This document shows positions 18,760 to 28,213 of a stretch of 64,000 nt of DNA, in pieces. How positions within the stretch are numbered: position 1 is the stretch's first letter; every line of letters starts with the position of its first letter. Under the pieces are notes generated by a model. That model ran no database searches. It was not told the origin of the DNA and saw nothing but the letters and a program-made list of their open reading frames with translations. The DNA lies in contig NZ_JAUSUL010000007.1 in assembly GCF_030814015.1 (NCBI RefSeq), forward strand, positions 1 through 64,000. The letters run 5' to 3'. The position numbers and the translations under genes are program-made. Source of the stretch: Amorphus orientalis. Its GTDB lineage: Bacteria > Pseudomonadota > Alphaproteobacteria > Rhizobiales > Amorphaceae.

Positions 18760-20298
18760 TCAGGCGTCGGCAGCTTCCCTTTCTCTCGCCAGGTCCGCCT
18801 TGATCTGAAAGTGCTGGACCTTGCCCATGGCGTTCTTGGGAAGATCGTCGACGAAGCGGATTTCGCGCGGAACCTTGAAGCGGGCCAGGTGGGCGCGCAG
18901 ATGGGCGATGATCTCGTCCTCGCTCGGCGCCAGACCCGGCCGGGCGACGAGAAAGGCGACCGGCACCTCCTGCCAGTGGGGATCGGGCCGGCCGACCACC
19001 GCCGCCTCGACAATGGCCGGATGCTCGTGCAGCACCCGCTCCACCTCCGCCGGATAGATGTTCTCGCCCCCGGAAATGATCACGTTCTTCTTGCGGTCGT
19101 GGACGTAGAAATAGCCGTCGGCGTCGCGGGTGGCGATGTCCCCTGTGTGGAACCAGCCGTTGCGCAGGACGTCGGAGGTCGCCGCCTCGTCGCCCCAGTA
19201 TTCGTAGAGCGTGGTCGGGCCGCGGACGATGATCTCGCCGGCGGTGCCCGGCGGAAGCTCGGTGCCGGCCGCGTCGACCACCTTCGCCTCGCAGGCAAGC
19301 CCCGGCAGCCCGGTCGTGCCCCGGCGCGCGATCGAATCCGCCCCGCCGAGACGGGTGTAGATGCAGATCGGCGCCGTCTCGGTGGATCCGTAGACCTGCA
19401 GAACCGGAATGCCGCGCGCATGGAACGCCTCGACCAGCGGCTGCGGGACGATCGTCGAGCCGGTCGTCACGGCCCTCAGCGACGAGAAGTCGGCCGTGGC
19501 GGCATCCGGATGCTCCAGCACGGCGAGCATCGTCGCCGGCACGAGCACGGTGAGCGTCGGACGATCCTCGGTGATGGCCTTCAACGCGGCGGTGGGCTCG
19601 AAGCGGTCGTGCAGGGTGACCGTCGCACCCGCCTGCAGCGCCGGCGTCGTCTGAATGTTGAGCCCGCCGACATGGAACATCGGCAGCGAGGTGAAGACGT
19701 GGTCGGCCGACGTCATGTCGTGCATGTGGGTGGACTGGATCGCGTTCCAGACCAGCGCGTCCTGGCGCAGCACGGCCCCTTTCGGCCGCCCGGTGGTGCC
19801 GGACGTGTAGACGATCAGCAGCGGACAGGTGGTGTCGATGTGGGGATTGCGCCCGTCGCCGTCGGCGCCGTCGAGCAAGCCGGCCAGGTCGGTGCCGCGA
19901 TCGGGCGTGAAGTCGAGCCCCACCTGCCGGCATTCGGGAAGCGCCGAGGCGAGCGGCTCCAGCACGCCCTCGAAAGCCCGCTCGACGAACAGGGCCTTCA
20001 CCGAGGCGTGCTCCAGAATGTAGAGATGCTCCGGCGTGGCCAGCCGCCAGTTGATCGGCACCAGCATCGCGCCCAGGCGCGCGCAGGCATAAAGCAGCAC
20101 CAGATAGTCCGGCCGGTTGAGCGACAGGATCGCGACCCGGTCGCCGCGCCCGACACCGAGCCGGGTCTTCAGCGCGAACGCCGTCGAATGGATGCGCTTG
20201 GCCAACTCGGCGTAGGTCAGCGTCTGTCCGGGAAACCGGATCGCGTCCTTGTCCGGCGTGAACGCGGCGTTGCGGTCGATCAGGTCGGAAAGGTCCAT
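18760..20298 (-). CDS. acyl-CoA synthetase (AMP-forming, class I adenylate-forming family)
   Basis: 512 aa from ATG20298 (MDLSDLIDRNAAFTPDKDAI); an ATG at 20313 is also in frame. ANL superfamily signatures: P-loop VYTSGTTGRPKGAVL, A5 YGSTETAPI, A7 GWFHTGDIATRDADGYFYV, A8 KNVIISGGENIYPAEVE and A10 PKNAMGKVQHF with the catalytic Lys. It activates a carboxylic acid to its CoA thioester. The substrate is not readable, but the gene leads a run on the same strand with an acyl-CoA dehydrogenase, a PcaD-like hydrolase and pobA/pca genes. A hydroxycinnamate or related aromatic acid is therefore plausible, and a generic fatty acid is the alternative. Confidence 0.88.
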   Translation of the reverse strand: MDLSDLIDRNAAFTPDKDAIRFPGQTLTYAELAKRIHSTAFALKTRLGVGRGDRVAILSLNRPDYLVLLYACARLGAMLVPINWRLATPEHLYILEHASVKALFVERAFEGVLEPLASALPECRQVGLDFTPDRGTDLAGLLDGADGDGRNPHIDTTCPLLIVYTSGTTGRPKGAVLRQDALVWNAIQSTHMHDMTSADHVFTSLPMFHVGGLNIQTTPALQAGATVTLHDRFEPTAALKAITEDRPTLTVLVPATMLAVLEHPDAATADFSSLRAVTTGSTIVPQPLVEAFHARGIPVLQVYGSTETAPICIYTRLGGADSIARRGTTGLPGLACEAKVVDAAGTELPPGTAGEIIVRGPTTLYEYWGDEAATSDVLRNGWFHTGDIATRDADGYFYVHDRKKNVIISGGENIYPAEVERVLHEHPAIVEAAVVGRPDPHWQEVPVAFLVARPGLAPSEDEIIAHLRAHLARFKVPREIRFVDDLPKNAMGKVQHFQIKADLAREREAADA

Positions 20299-20421
20299 GG
20301 GCGTCCATCCCAAAGGAGAATCAAAGACGGAGCTGTGGCCGCGCCCGGTGCCTCATCCGCCGCTCACTCCCGCTATTGCGGAAATGAGCGGGGTCAAGAG
20401 CGCCACCGGCGTCGCCAGAGA

Positions 20422-21702
20422 TTACTCGTCGTCCGTCTCGCCCGGCTCGTAGAGCGCGCCCTTGCCGATCCGGTCGACGCACAGCTCCGCGGTCCACGGC
20501 AGCATCAGCGAGCCGCAGCGCGTGTCCCGGTAGATCCGCTCCAGCGGCAGGGACTTCAGCATCGACTGGCCGCCGCAGGTGCGGATGGCAAGCTGCGCGA
20601 TGTCGTTGGCGAACTCCATCACGGTGTACTGGGCCGCCCAGGCGCGCAGCACCTGGTCCTTGGACGGGTTCGGCCGCGCCTCGGTGATGGCCTGGAACCA
20701 GAGCGCCTTGGCCTGCTCCAGCTTGATGCGCATCTCCGCGACCGCGATCTGCTTGGTCGGGTACATGCGCCGCTTCACCGGCGGCATGCCCGGCACCTCG
20801 CCGCGCAGATAGGCGACCGTGAAGTCGTAGGCCGCCTGGGCCTGGCCCATATAGGTAGGCGACAGGGTCATGAACATGTGCGGCCAGTTGGCGGCGGCGT
20901 TGAAATAGAGGCCGCGCGGCATCAGCGCCTCGTCCTCCGCGACGAACACGTCGTCGAACAGCAGCGTGCGGGACACGGTGCCGCGCATGCCGAGGGGATC
21001 CCAGTCGCCGACCACGCTCACGCCCTTGGCGTTGGCGTCGACGGCCAGATAGAGCGTGTTGCGCCGGCTCTTCTTTCCGTCAGGTTCGGTCTCGGTGCAC
21101 AGCACGCCGTAATAGTTGGCGTTGCCGGAGAGCGAGGCGAAGATCTTCTTGCCGCGCACGATCCAGCCGCCTTCGACCGGAACCGCCTCGGTGGAGAACG
21201 CCACGCCGCCGGCCGCCGCCGCTCCGCCCTCGGAGAACGGCTGCGCGTAGATGGCGCCATCCTCGACGATGCGCTTGTAGTGGATCGCGCGCCGGCGCTC
21301 GTGGGCCTCGCGGTCCTCCGGCGACATCTCCAGATCGTCGGCGAGCGGCCCGGACCACAGCGTCGAACAGACATGCATGTTCCAGGTGAGTGCCGTGGCC
21401 CCGCAATAGCGGCCGACCTCGGCCGCCGTCAGCGCGTAGCTCTGGTAGCCCGCCCCGCCGCCGCCGAAGCGTTCCGGCACGCACAGGGCGAGCAGGCCGG
21501 CCTCGTAGAGGTCCTTGTAGTTCTCGGTCGGGAACCGGGCCTCGCGGTCGTATTCGGGCGCGCGCGGCGCGAACTTCGCCTTGCCGAGCTTGCGGGCGGT
21601 CTCGCACCACTCGGCCTGCTTGTCGCTCAGACGGAAGGCCGAAGGCTCGAACATCGGCGCGTCGATGTCGACGCTCTCGATATCAATGGTGGGGACGTTC
21701 AT
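20422..21702 (-). CDS. acyl-CoA dehydrogenase family flavoprotein
   Basis: 426 aa from ATG21702, preceded by GAGGAGGACC, a strong ribosome binding site. Family landmarks: the N-terminal helical domain with YEAGLLALCVPERFGGGGAGYQ, a central beta domain with AQPFSEGGAAAAGGVAFSTE and WIVRGKKIFASLSGNANYY, and a C-terminal helical bundle with GQAQAAYDFTVAYL and IRTCGGQSMLKSLPLERIYRD. It would oxidise an acyl-CoA, or possibly act as a flavin-dependent enzyme of related fold. The central loop departs from the usual W-x-T-N-G hydration motif (KKIFASLSGNA). It sits 123 bases upstream of the CoA ligase on the same strand and 17 bases downstream of the PcaD-like gene, suggesting one operon. Confidence 0.86.
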   Translation of the reverse strand: MNVPTIDIESVDIDAPMFEPSAFRLSDKQAEWCETARKLGKAKFAPRAPEYDREARFPTENYKDLYEAGLLALCVPERFGGGGAGYQSYALTAAEVGRYCGATALTWNMHVCSTLWSGPLADDLEMSPEDREAHERRRAIHYKRIVEDGAIYAQPFSEGGAAAAGGVAFSTEAVPVEGGWIVRGKKIFASLSGNANYYGVLCTETEPDGKKSRRNTLYLAVDANAKGVSVVGDWDPLGMRGTVSRTLLFDDVFVAEDEALMPRGLYFNAAANWPHMFMTLSPTYMGQAQAAYDFTVAYLRGEVPGMPPVKRRMYPTKQIAVAEMRIKLEQAKALWFQAITEARPNPSKDQVLRAWAAQYTVMEFANDIAQLAIRTCGGQSMLKSLPLERIYRDTRCGSLMLPWTAELCVDRIGKGALYEPGETDDE

Positions 21703-21719
21703 GGATCGGTCCTCCTCGC

Positions 21720-22550
21720 TTAGGCGTGGACGCTGTCATGGCCGGCGAGAAAGTCGCGCATGGCCTCGGTGAATGCGTCGGGTTGGTCCAGATTGGCGAG
21801 ATGCCCCGCCCCGTCGAGCTGGACATAGGTCGCGGTCGCGATCTTGTCCGCCATCTTCTGCATGACCTGGGGCGGCGCACTGGTGTCCTCGGTGCCGGCA
21901 ATCAGCAGCGCGGGGACGGAAATGTTGGGGAGATTGGCGCGCTGGTCGAAATCCACGAGGGCATAGACCATCGCGCGGAAACTCTCTTCCGGCGTCGCGG
22001 CCAGCGCGTCGCGGCCGATGCGGAAGCCCTCCGGATCCGGGTTCGGGCCGGTCAGGCCCTTCATCATCCCGTCGGCGAGTTCGGCCATGGTCCTGCCGGC
22101 ATCGAGCGGCGCCAGCCGGCCCTCGATGAACTTCTTCTGGAAGTCGCCGTCGGGCCGGCCGAAGGCCGGGCTCGTCCCGGTGAGCACGATCGCCTTCGGC
22201 GAGACGAGGCCGGCGGCCATGGCTTCCTGCACGATCATGCCGCCCAGCGACTGGCCGACCAGGATCGCGTCGCGCGCATCGATCGCGGAGAGAAAATCGC
22301 CGAGTGCGGCGGCCAGCGTCGGCAGGGTCGCCGTCTCAAGCGGCGCGGACGTTCCGTAGCCGGGCACGTCCCAGGAGATCACGTGGAAATCGGGCGCGAA
22401 GGCCGCCATCTGCGGATCGAACACCTCCGCACGACCGCCGATGCCGTGAATGAAGACGATGGTCGTCCCGGAGGCGTCGCCGCCTTCGGTGTAGCCGAAC
22501 CGTCCGTCGGCCGTGGCCGTACGCGTGATCCCAGCGGAGCCGGCTGCCAT
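21720..22550 (-). CDS. alpha/beta hydrolase, 3-oxoadipate enol-lactonase-like
   Basis: 276 aa from ATG22550, which has GGGAGG about 9 bases upstream; an ATG at 22589 lacks a ribosome binding site. The catalytic triad is evident: nucleophile Ser in LVGQSLGGMIV, Asp in IAGTEDTSAPP and His in DGAGHLANLDQPDAF. The oxyanion motif VFIHGIGG precedes them. The sequence style matches PcaD-type lactonases, and the context (pobA, pcaGHC) fits hydrolysis of 3-oxoadipate enol-lactone to 3-oxoadipate. A broader esterase role, for example on the CoA-ligase pathway, is possible. Confidence 0.8.
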   Translation of the reverse strand: MAAGSAGITRTATADGRFGYTEGGDASGTTIVFIHGIGGRAEVFDPQMAAFAPDFHVISWDVPGYGTSAPLETATLPTLAAALGDFLSAIDARDAILVGQSLGGMIVQEAMAAGLVSPKAIVLTGTSPAFGRPDGDFQKKFIEGRLAPLDAGRTMAELADGMMKGLTGPNPDPEGFRIGRDALAATPEESFRAMVYALVDFDQRANLPNISVPALLIAGTEDTSAPPQVMQKMADKIATATYVQLDGAGHLANLDQPDAFTEAMRDFLAGHDSVHA

Positions 22551-22733
22551 GCGGCTGATCCTCCCGAAAAAGCCTGATCGGGAGACCATAGCACATCGAA
22601 ATTACATGAAAAGGAATAGTTTTAGGTCGAAACGGCCCAATAGGGCGCCATGCCCCGGCGCCCCGGCTACCTGTCCGGCAGTCCGGCCGGACCCGGCTCG
22701 CCTGCCGCAAACCGGCCGCCCGCAGATCGGTCG

Positions 22734-23948
<1,215 letters not shown>

Positions 23949-24132
23949 TTACGTTGCCCGGCTTCGCAAGGATCAGTCCCGCGCCCGCCGATGCGCGGGT
24001 GACCAAGCCGAGCCCTCCGACGGCGCGGCCGTCTGGAAACGGGGCATGGCTCCGCGCCGCGCCCCGCCTGGATTTGTGATCGTCATCGACACCGCCGGGC
24101 CGCTCGAAACGAACCGTCCCGGTCGGTGCCCC

Positions 24133-24747
24133 CTAGACGTCGAAGAAGACGGTCTCGTTCTCACCCTGCAGGCGGATATCGATCGCATAGGTCGGCGTTC
24201 CGCCGCCGTCCTTGCGTGCGGCCATCAGCGTGTCGCGGCGAGGCGGCGGCACGAGCTGCAGGATGGGATCCTGGGCGTTGGCCTCCTCATCCGCGAAATA
24301 GATCCGCGTGTTGAGATGGATGTTGATGCCGCGGGAAAAGATCGTCAGGGCGACATGGGGCGCCATCGGCGACCCGTCCGGCCCGGCGACCGCCCCCGGC
24401 TTCACCGTCTCGAAGACATAGTGGCCGGACTTCAGGTCGGAGGCGGCGCGTCCGAAGCCCCGGAAATCGGCAGCGATCTCGCCGGCCTTCGGATCCAGCG
24501 GGTGGCGATAGCGCCCCTGTCCGTCGGCCTGCCACAGCTCGATTACCGCGTCCGTCACCGGCGCGCCGGTGCCGTCCCACAGATCGATCTCAAGCTTGAT
24601 CGCCTCGCCGTCGGTCTGCGGACCCGCAACGACGTGGAGATTTTCCTGGGTCCGCATCTGGATGCCCGCAACCGAGGGGACCAGACCGATATGAACGTAA
24701 GGGCCCGCCGTCTGGGAGGGCGTTTCGCGAAGCAGGTTCACCGGCAT
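24133..24747 (-). CDS. pcaG: protocatechuate 3,4-dioxygenase alpha subunit
   Basis: 204-aa non-catalytic subunit of the intradiol dioxygenase that opens protocatechuate to 3-carboxy-cis,cis-muconate. It shows the shared fold: QTAGPYVHIGL, VTDAVIELWQADGQGRYRHP, GFGRAASDLKSGHYVFETVKPG and INIHLNTRIYFADEE. It lacks the full Tyr/Tyr/His/His iron set of the beta subunit, as expected for alpha. Its ATG begins 2 bases after the pcaH stop. It is the last gene of pcaCHG. Confidence 0.95.
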   Translation of the reverse strand: MPVNLLRETPSQTAGPYVHIGLVPSVAGIQMRTQENLHVVAGPQTDGEAIKLEIDLWDGTGAPVTDAVIELWQADGQGRYRHPLDPKAGEIAADFRGFGRAASDLKSGHYVFETVKPGAVAGPDGSPMAPHVALTIFSRGINIHLNTRIYFADEEANAQDPILQLVPPPRRDTLMAARKDGGGTPTYAIDIRLQGENETVFFDV

Positions 24748-24748
24748 C

Positions 24749-25531
24749 TCACATGCCCTCCTTCATGTTCTCGAAGAAGCTCTGGCGCGGCCCGCGCAGC
24801 ACGATGTCGAAGCGGTAGGCCAGGCAGTCGTGGGGTGTGTTGGCCGTCATGTCGAGTTTCGCGGTCATCGCCTCCACACCCTTCTGGTCGGGCACGGAAT
24901 TCACGATCGGACAGATCGGGATCAGCGGATCGCCCTCGAAATACATCTGGGTGATCATCCGGGTGGCAAACGACGGACCGAACAGCGAGTAGTGGATGTG
25001 GGCCGGACGCCAGCTGTTCAGATAGTTCCGCCAGGGATAGGGCCCCGGACGGATCGTCCAGTAGTGATAGTGGCCGGTCTCGTCGGTCATGACCCGGCCG
25101 CAGCCGGCGAAATTCGGATCCAGCGGCGCGAGATAGGTTTCCGTCTTGTGGCGATAGCGTCCGCCCGCGTTGGCCTGCCAGACCTCGACCAGCGTGTTGG
25201 GAATGCCGCGTCCGTCCTGATCCATCACCCGGCCGTGGACGATGATGCGCTCGCCGATCGGCTCGCCGTCGACCTGACCGTTGCGGATCATGTTGTTGTC
25301 GAGCGGATCGAGATCGTTGTGCCCGAAGACCGGACCGGTGACTTCGGTCATGGTCTGGGGCAGCGACAGCAGCGCCTGCCTGGGCGAGCGCGCCACGGTG
25401 GACTTGTAGTCCGGGAAATAGGCCGGCGGCTGCAGCTCACGCTCGCGCGGCTGATAGCCCTGCGCGAAGCCACCGAGATCGTTCCGGCCGGGCAACGGGC
25501 CCGATCCGGTCCGTCTGACTTGCTCGTTCAT
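24749..25531 (-). CDS. pcaH: protocatechuate 3,4-dioxygenase beta subunit
   Basis: 260-aa catalytic, iron-binding subunit. Iron ligands are visible: Tyr in [19 protein letters not shown], Tyr in [20 protein letters not shown], and the two His of [10 protein letters not shown]. The N-terminal [15 protein letters not shown] segment is typical. ATG25531 overlaps the pcaC stop as ATGA, and upstream in-frame residues belong to the pcaC region. pcaH and pcaG together form the heterodimeric enzyme. Confidence 0.96.
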   Translation of the reverse strand: MNEQVRRTGSGPLPGRNDLGGFAQGYQPRERELQPPAYFPDYKSTVARSPRQALLSLPQTMTEVTGPVFGHNDLDPLDNNMIRNGQVDGEPIGERIIVHGRVMDQDGRGIPNTLVEVWQANAGGRYRHKTETYLAPLDPNFAGCGRVMTDETGHYHYWTIRPGPYPWRNYLNSWRPAHIHYSLFGPSFATRMITQMYFEGDPLIPICPIVNSVPDQKGVEAMTAKLDMTANTPHDCLAYRFDIVLRGPRQSFFENMKEGM

Positions 25532-25935
25532 GAGGTTACCTCCTCCCTCCATTGGGGACCCTCGCCCTCGGCGAGAACTTTCTTGGCGATGCCGATGCAG
25601 GTGTTGGCCGCCGGCACGCCCGCGTAGATGGCGACGTGCATCAGCACGTCCTTGAGATCCTCGACGGTCGCCCCCGTCCGGCGCATGGCGCGGACGTGCA
25701 TGGCGAACTCGTCGTGGTGACCGCCGGCCGCCAGAAGCGCGACCGTGATCATGGAGCGCTCCCGCTTGGACAGGCTGGGCGTGCTCCACACGGAGCCCCA
25801 GGCCGATTCCACGATGAAGCGCTGGAAGTCGGCGTCGAACTCGGTCTTGCGGGCCTCGGCCCGATCGACATGTTCGTCGCCGAGGACCGATCGCCGAACG
25901 GCCATGCCGGTGTCGAAGCGCTCGTCTTTACTCAT
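25528..25935 (-). CDS. pcaC: 4-carboxymuconolactone decarboxylase
   Basis: 135-aa enzyme converting 4-carboxymuconolactone to 3-oxoadipate enol-lactone. It starts [20 protein letters not shown] at ATG25935. The CMD/AhpD-like fold carries [23 protein letters not shown] and [27 protein letters not shown], with [10 protein letters not shown] near the end. It is the first gene of the pcaCHG operon, immediately downstream of the AT-rich intergenic region shared with the divergent LysR gene. Confidence 0.96.
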   Translation of the reverse strand: MSKDERFDTGMAVRRSVLGDEHVDRAEARKTEFDADFQRFIVESAWGSVWSTPSLSKRERSMITVALLAAGGHHDEFAMHVRAMRRTGATVEDLKDVLMHVAIYAGVPAANTCIGIAKKVLAEGEGPQWREEVTS

Positions 25936-26036
25936 CGCGTTTCCGTTCACGTGCCTGTTTGCTGCGAAGGCGGCTTGCGGCCGGTCGGCCAGCGCACGCG
26001 CTGACCGCCCCATCTGGAGGGGTGACGGCGCAACCG

Positions 26037-26056
26037 TCTTTGACTTTTGTCAAAGA
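26037..26056. promoter_or_regulatory. palindromic operator candidate in the pcaC-pcaQ intergenic region
   Basis: A perfect inverted repeat TCTTTGAC-TTTT-GTCAAAGA (8-bp arms, 4-base spacer) lies in the AT-rich 180-base divergent promoter region. Its position about 100 bases upstream of pcaC and 60 bases upstream of pcaQ fits a LysR-type activator site. It differs from the ATAACC/GGTTAA site I recall for Sinorhizobium PcaQ, so assignment to this regulator is inference. Confidence 0.5.
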
Positions 26057-26076
26057 TAAATATTGTCATATCGGCA

Positions 26077-26088
26077 TGTAAAATTACA
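26077..26088. promoter_or_regulatory. second short palindrome in the pca divergent promoter
   Basis: TGTAA-AA-TTACA is a 12-base inverted repeat of the T-N-A type, 20 bases from the larger operator candidate and 29 bases upstream of the pcaQ start. It could be an activation or autorepression half of a LysR-type binding region. Because the stretch is AT-rich, chance occurrence is quite possible. Confidence 0.3.
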
Positions 26089-26117
26089 AATAGCGCGATT
26101 AATATAACTGTTTGAGC

Positions 26118-27044
26118 ATGATACCGGCCCGCGTCAAATTCCGCCACCTCCAGTGTCTCCTGCAGACGGCCCGCCTCGGCGGCGTCGCCAAGGCGGCGAA
26201 GAGCCTGGGCGTCAGCCAGCCGGCCGTCTCCAAGGCGCTCGCCGAACTGGAGGAGATCCTCGGCGTCCAGCTGATGGAGCGCGGGCGCGGCGGCGTCGTC
26301 CTGACGCCGGTCGGCGAGATGTTCGTGCGCTATGCCGGCGCCAGCGTGGCAGCGCTCAGGCAGGGTCTGGACGGTGTGGCCCGGTCGCGGATGGAAGAAG
26401 AGATCGTCCTGACGGTGGGCGTTCTTCCCTCAGTGGCCGGCCGGGTCGTCCCTGCCGCCGTCGACCGGTTCCGAAGGGCCCAGCCCGGCGTCACCCTCAA
26501 GGTGGTCAGCGGCCCCAATCTGCACCTGCTCGACCAGCTTCGCCTGGGGGCGCTCGACCTGGTCCTCGGCCGCCTCGGCGCGCCGGACACGATGATGGGG
26601 CTGAGCTTCACGCACCTCTATTCGGAGACCGTCAGCTTCGTGGTGCGGCCGGGCCATCCACTGGCAAGCGCCCCGGACCTGTCCGGCATCACCGCCTATC
26701 CCGTCCTCGTCCCCGACCAGGAGGCCGCCATCCGCGGGATCGTCGAGCGGTATCTGCTGGCCAGCGGCATCGGCCACATCCCCGACCGGATCGAAACCGT
26801 CTCGAACGATTTCGGGCGCGCCTATACCAGACGATCGGATGCGGTCTGGATCATCTCGTCCGGCGTGGTCGCCCTCGACGTTCAGGAGGGCGCCCTGGTC
26901 GAGCTCCCCTTCGAGGTCTCCGACACCTCCGGCCCGGTCGGCGTCACCACCCGGGCGGACGCCGAAGTTTCGCCGGCCGCGCGCTCCTTCATCGACGCGA
27001 TGGAGCACGCTTCGGCCGCCGCTATGCCCTCACTCAAAACATGA
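26118..27044 (+). CDS. pcaQ: LysR-family regulator of protocatechuate catabolism, PcaQ-like
   Basis: 308 aa from ATG26118 (MIPARVKFRHLQCLLQTARL). The N-terminal winged helix-turn-helix (about 8-65) reads GGVAKAAKSLGVSQPAVSKALAELEEILGVQLMERGRGG. The effector domain follows (about 95-300) with VGVLPSVAGRVVPAAVDRFRR and LGRLGAPDTMMGLSFTHLYSE. The family resemblance and its divergence from pcaCHG point to PcaQ, which activates pca genes in response to a pathway intermediate. The 182-base intergenic region is AT-rich and contains palindromes. Confidence 0.9.
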   Translation: MIPARVKFRHLQCLLQTARLGGVAKAAKSLGVSQPAVSKALAELEEILGVQLMERGRGGVVLTPVGEMFVRYAGASVAALRQGLDGVARSRMEEEIVLTVGVLPSVAGRVVPAAVDRFRRAQPGVTLKVVSGPNLHLLDQLRLGALDLVLGRLGAPDTMMGLSFTHLYSETVSFVVRPGHPLASAPDLSGITAYPVLVPDQEAAIRGIVERYLLASGIGHIPDRIETVSNDFGRAYTRRSDAVWIISSGVVALDVQEGALVELPFEVSDTSGPVGVTTRADAEVSPAARSFIDAMEHASAAAMPSLKT

Positions 27045-27270
27045 AATATTTTCTATAATTATTTGTTTTTAATAAATTTTTATCCATAAACTAAAGCTTT
27101 ACAAAAGGATCGGGTTTCCTCTCCTGGCGGAGGCTTAGCACGCCATCTGTAAACAGGTGGTTTGCTGCCGGTTCCTGTCTGCCAGCCCGATGCCCAAGCA
27201 TCAGCCATGCGGGATCCGGACAGACCAAGGCACGTGCCACAGGGCCCCGCTAAGCGTTTCGAACAGGCCG
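27045..27270. other. AT-rich intergenic stretch after pcaQ
   Basis: The first 65 bases (27045-27110) consist mostly of A and T, sharply unlike the surrounding GC-rich DNA. No GC hairpin with U tract or coding frame was found. It may include the 3' end of the pcaQ mRNA and of the convergent GGDEF gene. Confidence 0.4.
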
Positions 27271-27951
27271 TCAGCAGCCGCCCGCCGCGGCCTTTCCGGG
27301 AGCCCCGTCCCACCAGTCGGCAACCGCCACCCGGTTCTTGCCGGCGGACTTCGCTTCGTACATCAGCGCGGAAATCCGACGGATCAGATCCTCGACGTCC
27401 TCGCCCTCGGCGAGGGCGCCCACGCCGATCGAAACCGACATCTCGACCGGCCCGACCGAGCCCTCGAGCGGCCGCGAGGCCATCTGGTTGCGAATCCGCT
27501 CCGCGATGCCGACCGCGCTCGACAGGTCCACACCCGGCAGAAGCAGCACGAACTCGTCGCCGCCCCAGCGCACGAGCATGTCGTAGGGCCGGCTGAGGTC
27601 CCGCAGACGGACCGCCGCCGACCGCAGCAACCCGTCGGTCGCCACGTGCCCGTAGGTCCGGTTGAGCTCCTTCAGATTGTCCACGTCGATGAACAGCGCC
27701 GAGACCGGCTCACCCAGACGCTGGCGCCGCCCCGTCACCTGGACGTGCAGCCGCTGAAGGCCGCGCCGATTGTAGGCACCGGTGAGCACGTCGTGCTCCA
27801 CCTGAGCCTCCAGCTCGAGCGCAAGGTCCCGCGCCAGCTCCAGATTCGCCCTGAGCCGCTCCGGAGGCATGGTCTCGAAACGATCCAGGATCTGCTCCAG
27901 AATCGTGGAGGCGGCCGCCAGCGCCGGCGGCTCGAACTCGTTCCCTGACAC
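27271..27951 (-). CDS. diguanylate cyclase (GGDEF domain)
   Basis: About 226 aa from GTG27951; the start is uncertain because the frame is open to 28071. An N-terminal helix region (about 1-65; ILEQILDRFETMPPERLRANLE) precedes an intact GGDEF domain: HDVLTGAYNRRGLQRL, FIDVDNLKELNRTYGH, the active-site loop LVRWGGDEFVLLLPGV, then SVSIGVGALAEGED and MYEAKSAGKNRV. It should make cyclic-di-GMP from two GTP. No RxxD inhibitory site is evident four to five residues before the GGDEF (DMLVRW occupies that position). No transmembrane or sensory domain is visible. It stands alone between pcaQ and the sox operon. Confidence 0.88.
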   Translation of the reverse strand: MSGNEFEPPALAAASTILEQILDRFETMPPERLRANLELARDLALELEAQVEHDVLTGAYNRRGLQRLHVQVTGRRQRLGEPVSALFIDVDNLKELNRTYGHVATDGLLRSAAVRLRDLSRPYDMLVRWGGDEFVLLLPGVDLSSAVGIAERIRNQMASRPLEGSVGPVEMSVSIGVGALAEGEDVEDLIRRISALMYEAKSAGKNRVAVADWWDGAPGKAAAGGC

Positions 27952-28213
27952 GCAATAGCCCTTTATCGGCTCGCAAGGATCGCCCGTCCTTGGTGACGCG
28001 GCACGCAGAGGCACACGTCCAGCTTGGGAAATGAAGGGCACCCGATCTCCCGCCATCGATCGGGCCATCAAGACCAGTCATGGTCTCAAGAAGCTTTGGT
28101 CATGCATGCATCGCGCCACTCCATCGGGGCGCACGATACGTTAGCGTACGGAGGTTCTAATCCATCGAAGCCGCCGTGGACAGTCACGTCAGCACGAACC
28201 AACCGGGCGACCT

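Noticed and set aside
18811-21723. A 970-codon plus-strand frame across the acyl-CoA ligase and dehydrogenase
   Set aside because: Antisense shadow of two enzymes with complete signature motifs.
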